Made by a program: the position numbers and the translations under genes
Notes under the pieces: generated by a model
Seen by the model: only the letters and a program-made list of their open reading frames with translations
Told to the model about the DNA's origin: nothing
Databases searched by the model: none
Origin: Micromonospora rhizosphaerae
Lineage (GTDB): Bacteria > Actinomycetota > Actinomycetes > Mycobacteriales > Micromonosporaceae
NCBI RefSeq assembly: GCF_900091465.1
Contig: NZ_FMHV01000002.1
Coordinates: forward strand, 372,001 to 436,000
DNA length: 64,000 nucleotides
Reading direction: 5' to 3'
Part shown: in pieces, positions 58,741-64,000 of the stretch
Position numbering within the stretch: position 1 is the first letter of the stretch
Layout: each line of letters opens with the position of its first letter

Positions 58741-59157
58741 TCACAGAGCCGGTCCCGGTACAAACGCCGACGGCAGTGGGGTTCCGACCTGGGGCGAATC
58801 CACTTCGACAATCTCCGGCTTCATTGGCCACAGCATGTTCAGCAGCTCGTCCTGTTCGGCTTTTCCGACCTTGAAGTCGTCAAGCGTCGCGACGAGGTCC
58901 TCCATGAAGACATCGAACTCGCCGCTGGTCACGCCCATGTTGGTGTGCGTCTCCTTCATGTCTCGCCCGGTGTAGGTGCACGGCCCGCCGGTGCCCTGAC
59001 ACATCTGGTCAACGAACTCCTTCGTCAGTCGGTCCAGGTTGGTCCGGGCGAACTTCTGGTTGATTCGGTCGTCCTTCGCCACGCGATCTTCAAAGGCGCG
59101 GGTGACTGCCGTGATGGCATCGGTTCCGCCGAGGCGTTCGTACAGGGAACCATCCAC
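58741..59157 (-). CDS. truncated hemoglobin, group I
   Basis: 138 aa from GTG 59157 (GGAGG 8 bases upstream). SLYERLGGTDAITAVTRAFEDRVAKDDRINQKF is the group I opening; the proximal-histidine helix is DMKETHTNMGVTSGEFDVFMEDLVATLDDF. The B-helix and FVDQMCQGTGGPCTYTGR loop match trHbI/GlbN. It binds oxygen or NO in the cytoplasm and can detoxify NO. It is the only clearly intact gene of cassette 4, reading toward attachment copy 4. Confidence 0.92.
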   Translation of the reverse strand: MDGSLYERLGGTDAITAVTRAFEDRVAKDDRINQKFARTNLDRLTKEFVDQMCQGTGGPCTYTGRDMKETHTNMGVTSGEFDVFMEDLVATLDDFKVGKAEQDELLNMLWPMKPEIVEVDSPQVGTPLPSAFVPGPAL

Positions 59158-59765
59158 TGCTCCCACCTCCCGTGTCGTTGTTGCCTGCGATCTTGGGATG
59201 GCTCGCTAGGGCCTCTCGCAGTTTAGCGACGGCGCCGCTACGTTCCGTGACTAACCGCCAGTCTGCCCCAAGGGGGGCCCGGCGAGGCTCGCCAAGGCCG
59301 ACTATCCCCGATGCGGCTGGCTAAGCCGGGCCGGTTGTTGACGGGACGCGGGCCGGTCACGGGTGGATTCAGCGGCACGTGACGCACCGGTCGATCCGCG
59401 GTCACCGGCGCGGGCATGGGCGGATCCAGCGGCGCGGACGGTTGTTCGGCCTCCGCAGGTTCGAGCCTTACGTAGGCCCGGACGGGCTGGTCCTCCGCTC
59501 GTAGCGGCCTGGTGCCCCCTGCGTCCTGGTCGTTGTCCTGAACGTTTATGCAAACGGCTGGTGTCGGGCCGCCGCTGTTGTCCAGCTCCGTGCCACCTGC
59601 CGGTTGACCCCCGTCTGGGGGAGCCGGATAGACGTAGTCAGCGCGTACCGATGCTTAGCAACCAGGCCCGGACCACAGCCGGCGCCAGCGGTTCTGTAAT
59701 ACGTCGTACCGACCGATGTCGAGCGTCTTGCTGCCTCGCCGCTGCCTCTGGCCCTGGGCTTCGCT
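59158..59765. other. 608-bp non-coding stretch in cassette 4
   Basis: No supported gene. It holds GACCCCCGTCTGGGGGAGCCGGA (59606-59628), a relative of the palindrome at 50621, followed by a TTGCTGCCTC-rich segment (59730-59755) similar to one near 53655. These look like shared backbone of the cassettes. Confidence 0.5.
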
Positions 59766-60200
59766 TCAGCCGGCGGTAGAGCTACCCATCAGCGCGGCCA
59801 TGTACGCGGTTGCTAGCGCCCGAACTGTTTCCTCTGGAAGGGCTGCCTGCAGAGCATCAACCGCGAGATTGACGCCGAAGGAGCGCCGCCGGCTGAACAT
59901 GTCCTGTAGCCACTGCACTCCGTCACGCACGCTCGCCCCAGCAGTCTCATCGTCGGCGAGTTCACGCAGCCGCCGACCCACCTGCTCCGCCGGTTCCGCC
60001 TGCATCAGCCGGAGCACGTCACCGGCATCCTTCGGCTTGAGCCGGTCCGGTCGCTGCGGCCTGAACGACTGCATCCGGTCGTGCAGTTTGTGGGCCTTGG
60101 CGACTAGCAGCGCCGCTGTGCCCGCAACCGGCACCAACAACTGTCGGCTGTCGAGGCCCGGCTCCAGGCTGGAGATCAACACATCGCTATGATCGGCGAC
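59766..60200 (-). pseudogene. C-terminal remnant of an AbiEii-like nucleotidyltransferase
   Basis: The minus-strand frame ends LLVPVAGTAALLVAKAHKLHDRMQSFRPQRPDRLKPKDAGDVLRLMQAEP...YMAALMGSSTAG. The VAKxHKLxDR and RxKPKDAGDVLRL motifs resemble AbiEii/AbiGii-type nucleotidyltransferase-like proteins (type IV toxin family). The frame stays open past 60200, but there it is antisense to the integrase catalytic domain, so the true N-terminus is lost at a junction near 60200. Confidence 0.45.
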
Positions 60201-60791
60201 GGCAGCCTCCAACTCCTCGCCGCTGCAGAGGGACACCGGCTCCACGGGCTCTACGTCGTTGCTGCCACCATGGGCCTCCGGCGGGGGGAACTGGTCGGCC
60301 TCCGCTGGTCGGATGTCGACTTGGACGAGGGCACGCTGAGGGTTCAGCAGACCGTCCAGCGGGTCGCCGGGCAGCTCCACGTCCTGGACGCCAAGACCGA
60401 GGACTCCGAGGCCGTGTTGCCGCTGCCCGAGGTCACATGGCTCACCCTGCTTGAACATCAGGAACAGCAGAATGTCGAGCGGGCCACCCTCGCCGAGGTC
60501 TGGGCGGACCACGACCTCGTCTTTCCCACCGAGCGTGGCACGCCGATGGAGCCCACCAACCTCAGCCGCTCCTTCGCCCGGCTCCGCGAGGCAGCCGGCT
60601 TGCCCGGTGTCCGCCTCGACGATCTGCGCCACACCGTCGTCTCCCTGCTGATGGAGCTCGGCGTGCCGCCGCACGTCGTCCAAGCCATCGCCCGGCACGC
60701 CGACGTCAAGATCACGCTGAAGGTCTACGCTCACGCCAACCTCGACGCGATGCGTCAGGCACTCGGCAAGCTCGACGGGCGGCTCTCGTGA
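60200..60791 (+). pseudogene. integrase remnant 3 (catalytic domain of tyrosine recombinase)
   Basis: The N-terminal arm-binding and core-binding domains are missing; sequence begins QLLAAAEGHRLHGLYVVAATMGLRRGELVGLRW (first catalytic Arg) and continues to LDDLRHTVVSLLMELGVPPHVVQAIARHADVKITLKVYAHANLDAMRQALGKL. The second Arg, both His positions and the Tyr (VYAH) are present. An ATG at 60189 could start a 200-aa product, but it would lack DNA arm binding. It ends 74 bp from the tRNA. Confidence 0.85.
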
Positions 60792-60796
60792 CCCCG

Positions 60797-60818
60797 GTTG
60801 CTGTCAGCGTTGCTGTCA
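60797..60818 (+). repeat. left arm-type repeats next to the tRNA
   Basis: Two exact GTTGCTGTCA copies, 12 bp apart, between the integrase stop and the tRNA CCA end; the same arrangement precedes copy 1. Confidence 0.7.
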
Positions 60819-60864
60819 ACCGGTCGGCTGGCAACAGCGTCCGACGCGAAATACCTGGTGGTGT

Positions 60865-60941
60865 TGGAGCCCCCGGCCGGGATCGAACCGGCGACATCTC
60901 GCTTACAAGGCGAGTGCTCTGGCCAGCTGAGCTACAGGGGC
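60865..60941 (-). tRNA. tRNA-Thr (anticodon TGT)
   Basis: 77 bases including an encoded CCA. Acceptor GCCCCTG pairs with CGGGGGC; D-arm GCTC...GAGC; anticodon arm CTCGC-CTTGTAA-GCGAG; variable ATGTC; T-arm GCCGG-TTCGATC-CCGGC. Loop CTTGTAA gives anticodon TGT, reading ACA. Its 3' half, from the anticodon loop to the CCA, is the attachment site of the array to its left. Confidence 0.97.
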
Positions 60942-61306
60942 GCGTGCTGTCGTGGTCAGCATAGCGACTGACGTCCGAAATTCCCGCTCGGCGGACCTCC
61001 CGAGCACGGAAAACGTCAATTTCCCGACCTCCTCGCCGAGGGATCGACACCGGAACCACTCGTCGGTCGAGGGAGGTTCGTGCCTTCCGGTGCCTGACTG
61101 GCCCGAATGGGTATGGTCTCGGTCCCACCCCCTGCTTCGCGCCTTGGCAGCGCCGTAAAACCCGTTTACCGTGCAGTGACACGGACGACACTCCGGTCTG
61201 CCTCGGCTGCCCGGGCGGCGCCCGTTGACCGGCACCGCACGGCGCCGGTCGCTCCTTCACTCGGATCGTCCGGCACGTTCCTGCCGGTGAAAGGAAGCGC
61301 CCCACC
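60942..61306. other. intergenic region before the MsiK-like gene
   Basis: It holds the promoters of the tRNA (minus) and of the ATPase gene (plus). GTAAAACCCGTTTAC (61155-61169) is an inverted repeat that may be an operator. No gene with a ribosome-binding site before 61307 is supported. Confidence 0.45.
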
Positions 61307-62398
61307 ATGGCTACGGTCACCTACGCGAAGGCGTCCCGGATCTACCCGGGCACCGAGCGCCCCGCGGTCAACCAGCTCGACCTCGAGATCGGCGACGGAG
61401 AGTTCCTCGTCCTGGTCGGCCCCTCCGGTTGCGGCAAGTCCACCAGCCTGCGCATGCTGGCCGGTCTGGAGGACGTCGACGAGGGTGCGATCTACATCGA
61501 CGACCGGGATGTCACCAACCTGCCGCCGAAGGCCCGCGACATCGCGATGGTTTTCCAGAACTACGCCCTCTATCCGCACATGACGGTGTACGAGAACATG
61601 GCGTTCGCGCTCAAGCTGCGCAAGACCTCGAAGGCCGAGATCGACCGGCGGGTCAAGGAGGCGGCCGGGCTGCTCCAGCTGGAGGAGTTCCTCAGCCGCA
61701 AGCCGAAGGCGCTCTCCGGCGGCCAGCGCCAGCGGGTCGCGATGGGCCGCGCCATCGTCCGCGAGCCGCAGGTCTTCCTCATGGACGAGCCGCTGTCGAA
61801 CCTCGACGCCAAGCTGCGCGTGCAGACCCGTACCCAGATCGCCTCGCTGCAGGCCAAGCTCGGCATCACCACGGTCTACGTCACCCACGACCAGGTCGAG
61901 GCGATGACCATGGGCCACCGGGTCGCCGTCATGCTCGACGGCGTGCTCCAGCAGGTGGACACCCCCCGGGCGCTCTACGACACCCCCGCCAACGTCTTCG
62001 TCGCCGGTTTCATCGGCTCCCCTGCCATGAACATCAAGACCGTGCCGCTGACCGAGCAGGGCGCCTCGTTCGCCGAGATGAACATCCCGCTGACCCGGGA
62101 GCAGGTCGAGGCGGCCCGCGCCGAGGGTGGCGACGGCAAGGTGACCGTCGGCTTCCGGCCGGAGGACTGCGACCTGGTCAGCCCGACCGAGGGCGGCATG
62201 CCGGTCGTGGTCGAGCTGGTCGAGGACCTCGGCTCCGACGCCAACGTCTACGGCCACGCCGCGCTCGAGGGCCTCAACGAGCGCTTCGTCGTCCGCACCG
62301 ACCGCCGCAGCATGCCGAACATGGGCGACACCGTGTTCGTCAAGCCGCGCGCCGGCCAGAGCCACGTCTTCCACGCCGTCACCGGCAACCGGATCTGA
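61307..62398 (+). CDS. msiK: ABC transporter ATPase of the MsiK/UgpC (CUT1 sugar import) type
   Basis: 363 aa; AAAGGA precedes the ATG. Walker [10 protein letters not shown], signature LSGGQRQR, Walker B VFLMDEPLSNLDAKLR, VTHDQVEAMTMGHRVAVM, then the C-terminal OB-like regulatory domain of CUT1 ATPases (VTVGFRPEDCDLV). In actinomycetes one such ATPase serves many sugar importers; no permease or binding protein is adjacent, which fits that shared role. It ends at a strong bidirectional terminator. Confidence 0.9.
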   Translation: MATVTYAKASRIYPGTERPAVNQLDLEIGDGEFLVLVGPSGCGKSTSLRMLAGLEDVDEGAIYIDDRDVTNLPPKARDIAMVFQNYALYPHMTVYENMAFALKLRKTSKAEIDRRVKEAAGLLQLEEFLSRKPKALSGGQRQRVAMGRAIVREPQVFLMDEPLSNLDAKLRVQTRTQIASLQAKLGITTVYVTHDQVEAMTMGHRVAVMLDGVLQQVDTPRALYDTPANVFVAGFIGSPAMNIKTVPLTEQGASFAEMNIPLTREQVEAARAEGGDGKVTVGFRPEDCDLVSPTEGGMPVVVELVEDLGSDANVYGHAALEGLNERFVVRTDRRSMPNMGDTVFVKPRAGQSHVFHAVTGNRI

Positions 62399-62406
62399 CG
62401 TACGGA

Positions 62407-62442
62407 AAAAGGGGCGGCCCGCTTCGGCGGACCGCCCCTTTT
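62407..62442. terminator. bidirectional intrinsic terminator between msiK and rlmB
   Basis: AAAAGGGGCGG (62407-62417) and CCGCCCCTTTT (62432-62442) are exact complements. The A/T ends give a U-run in both directions, as needed for the convergent genes. Confidence 0.85.
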
Positions 62443-62459
62443 CGTATTCGTGCGGCCGG

Positions 62460-63587
62460 TCAGGCCTCGGCGGACCGCCGCCGGGCGACCTCGGCGAGGG
62501 TGACCGCGGCGGCGACGCTGGCGTTGAGCGACTCGACGTCGGTGATCATCGGGATGCGGACGGTCAGGTCGCAGGTCTCCCCGACCAGCCGGGACAGCCC
62601 CCGCCCCTCCGAGCCGACTACCACGACCAGCGGGCCGACCGCGGCCTCCAGGTCGTAGAGGTCGGTGTCGCCGTCGGCATCCAGCCCGACCACCATGAAG
62701 CCGGCGTCCCGGCAGGCCTTCAGCGACCGGGTCAGGTTGGTGACCTGGGCGACCGGCACCCGCGCCGCCGCGCCGGCGCTGGTCCGCCAGGCGGTCGCGG
62801 TGATCCCGGCCGCCCGCCGCTCGGGTACGAAGACACCGTGCGCGCCGAACGCCGCGGCGGACCGGATCACCGCGCCCAGGTTGCGCGGGTCGGTGACCCC
62901 GTCCAGCGCGACCAGCAGCGGGCAGGCCTGCTCCAGCGCGGCCGCCATCATGTCCTCGAACGGCTCGTACGCGAACGGCGGCACCTGGAGGCCGACGCCC
63001 TGGTGCAGCACGCCGCCGGTCATCCGATCCAGTTCGGCGCGGCTGACCTCGAGGATGGCGATGCCGCGGTCGGCGGCGGTCCGGACGATCTCGTTGACCC
63101 GGTCGTCGATGTCGATGCCCTGCGCGACGTAGAGCGCGGTCGCCGGCACCTGGGTGCGCAGCGACTCCAGCACCGGATTGCGGCCGACCAGCAGCTCGGG
63201 GGTGTCCTTGGCCGGGACGGACTTGCGGCCCGGGGCGACCCGGGGACCACCGCGCCCGGTCGGTTTGCCACCCCGGCCGGCCGCGCCGCGGCCGCCGGCT
63301 GCGGCACCCCGACCGCCCTTGCCCCAGGTGGTGTCCTTGGTGCCCGGCTCGCCGATCTTGGGAGCGCGCCCCTGCTCGGCCGCCGCGCGGCGCTCCTTCT
63401 CCTGCTTCCAGGCGGTGCGCTGGGGCAGCTTCTCGGTGCCCGAGTAGGCCTTGTGCCAGGGCCGCTCGTCGGCGGGCAGGGTGCGGCCCCGGCCCGCGAG
63501 GGCGTCCCGGCCCTTGCCGCCGGAGCCCTTCGGGGCGCCCTTCTTCGGCGTCAGTCGCCGGGCGCGGCGCTGCGAGTTGCCGGCCAT
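62460..63587 (-). CDS. rlmB: 23S rRNA (guanosine-2'-O-) methyltransferase RlmB-type
   Basis: 375 aa. The first 125 residues are a basic Gly/Arg/Lys-rich, likely disordered extension. Then comes the substrate-binding domain ([16 protein letters not shown]) and a SpoU/TrmH SPOUT domain: [49 protein letters not shown] and [19 protein letters not shown]. All three SPOUT motifs are intact. It methylates 23S rRNA using SAM. Its ATG shares one base with the cysS stop (TGATG), as in many actinobacteria. Confidence 0.92.
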   Translation of the reverse strand: MAGNSQRRARRLTPKKGAPKGSGGKGRDALAGRGRTLPADERPWHKAYSGTEKLPQRTAWKQEKERRAAAEQGRAPKIGEPGTKDTTWGKGGRGAAAGGRGAAGRGGKPTGRGGPRVAPGRKSVPAKDTPELLVGRNPVLESLRTQVPATALYVAQGIDIDDRVNEIVRTAADRGIAILEVSRAELDRMTGGVLHQGVGLQVPPFAYEPFEDMMAAALEQACPLLVALDGVTDPRNLGAVIRSAAAFGAHGVFVPERRAAGITATAWRTSAGAAARVPVAQVTNLTRSLKACRDAGFMVVGLDADGDTDLYDLEAAVGPLVVVVGSEGRGLSRLVGETCDLTVRIPMITDVESLNASVAAAVTLAEVARRRSAEA

Positions 63588-64000
63588 CAGTCCTGCTCTC
63601 CAATAGTCCAACGGGGGCCCTGGGGGGTGTCCTCGACCACCACGCCGGCCTGCTTGAGCTGGTCCCGTACGGCGTCCGCGGCCGCCCAGTCCTTGCGGGC
63701 GCGGGCCTGCGCGCGCTGTTCGAGCGCCAACGCCACCAGGGAGTCGACGACACCGCGCAGGTCGCTCGCCTGGTCGCCACCGCTCCAGGCCGGATCCAGG
63801 GGGTCGGCCCCGAGGATATCCAGCATGCTGCGGACGGCGGCCAGCGTCGTGCCGACGGTCACGTCGTCACCGTTGGTCAGGGCGGTGTTGCCGTCCCTCA
63901 GGAGGTCGTGCAGGACGGCCAGACCGGCCGAGGTGTTCAGGTCGTCGTCCATCGCGGCGGCGAAGCCGGCCGGCAGCACCCCGAGCTGGCCCGCGCCGAC
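63587..64000 (-). CDS. cysS: cysteinyl-tRNA synthetase, C-terminal part (5' end outside window)
   Basis: Only the last 137 codons are seen. [22 protein letters not shown] is the conserved start of the CysRS DALR/anticodon-binding region. It ends [37 protein letters not shown], the typical CysRS tail. The catalytic domain lies beyond base 64000. It is coupled to rlmB, an order that is common in actinobacteria. Confidence 0.9.
   Translation of the reverse strand, partial: VGAGQLGVLPAGFAAAMDDDLNTSAGLAVLHDLLRDGNTALTNGDDVTVGTTLAAVRSMLDILGADPLDPAWSGGDQASDLRGVVDSLVALALEQRAQARARKDWAAADAVRDQLKQAGVVVEDTPQGPRWTIGEQD

Larger units (their letters stand above)
49590..60941. mobile_element. tandem cassette array stacked on tRNA-Thr(TGT)
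   Basis: Five copies of the tRNA-Thr anticodon-region core CGCTTACAAG occur: 49974, 52948, 55255, 58425 and in the tRNA (about 60900). They divide the region into four units of 3.0, 2.3, 3.2 and 2.5 kb. Each distal copy is followed 94-95 bp downstream by paired TTGNTGTCA-like repeats. The tRNA copy and the 49974 copy are preceded at 46-68 bp by the same repeats. Three integrase fragments lie immediately left of a core copy. Units carry one to five small cargo genes of unrelated families. The layout is best explained by successive site-specific insertions at the tRNA 3' end, followed by integrase decay. Confidence 0.75.

Noticed and set aside
59766..60734. 322-aa minus-strand frame taken as one gene
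   Set aside because: Its first half is antisense to integrase catalytic motifs that end beside the tRNA; only the C-terminal part was kept, as a pseudogene.
49870..60818. CRISPR array from the repeated GTTGCTGTCA units
   Set aside because: Repeats are 10 bp, occur in pairs 12-13 bp apart and are separated by kilobases with genes; no cas genes are present.
1..64000. rRNA operon, insertion sequence or replication origin
   Set aside because: No rRNA sequence, DDE transposase or DnaA-box cluster was seen; the only mobile traces are the tRNA-Thr array.

Overview
The window is very GC-rich, uses GTG starts freely and carries gas vesicle genes of the actinomycete type, a Roadblock/LC7 protein, a DUF3263 protein, an MSMEG_6728-type protein and an MsiK-like ATPase. 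This points to an actinomycete, most likely a Micromonosporaceae chromosome (Micromonospora-like). That placement is inference from gene content; no marker gene proves it.

Layout. 1-9.7 kb: the start of paaN, a double-GNAT protein, a candidate structured small RNA, thrC behind a SAM-I riboswitch, an EamA transporter remnant, an acyltransferase, and an ABC permease with an alpha/beta-hydrolase-ABC ATPase fusion. 10-18.4 kb: an LC7 plus CDC48-like AAA ATPase pair convergent with a ten-gene gas vesicle operon (a gvpY-like gene, an SRPBCC gene, then gvpA-F-G-O-J-L-S-K) that has a sigma-B-like promoter. 18.5-22.8 kb: GNAT, PP2C-like, DUF3263, and an ABC exporter pair. 22.8-26.8 kb: a DeoR repressor divergent from SIS isomerase, ROK kinase and nagA, i.e. 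amino-sugar catabolism. 27-35.7 kb: DUF4032, PAP2, an APC permease, a two-RCK ion channel-like protein, a DNA glycosylase-like protein, a short peptide/RNA unit, HNH, OsmC, and MarR divergent from an APH-like kinase.

35.7-42.1 kb: a LacI-controlled operon (LacI, NMT1-like binding lipoprotein, a free-standing RarA C-terminal-domain protein, ATPase, a permease with two fused domains) divergent from a PfkB sugar kinase over a 19-bp palindrome. 42-49.5 kb: a TetR remnant, enoyl-CoA hydratase, small lipoprotein, histidine phosphatase, DUF998, VOC, asparagine-synthase-like and AraC proteins, and a D,D-carboxypeptidase.

49.5-60.94 kb is the standout. It is a tandem array of small cassettes stacked at the 3' end of a tRNA-Thr(TGT) gene. 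Five copies of the tRNA-derived core are present. The four distal ones are each followed, 94-95 bp further on, by a pair of TTGNTGTCA-like repeats. Only integrase fragments remain. Cargo includes a zinc alcohol dehydrogenase, an LtrA-like membrane protein, a membrane-anchored lipoyl domain, a barstar, an ASCH protein, a truncated hemoglobin and an AbiEii-like remnant. Beyond the tRNA the core chromosome resumes with an MsiK-like ATPase, rlmB and cysS.
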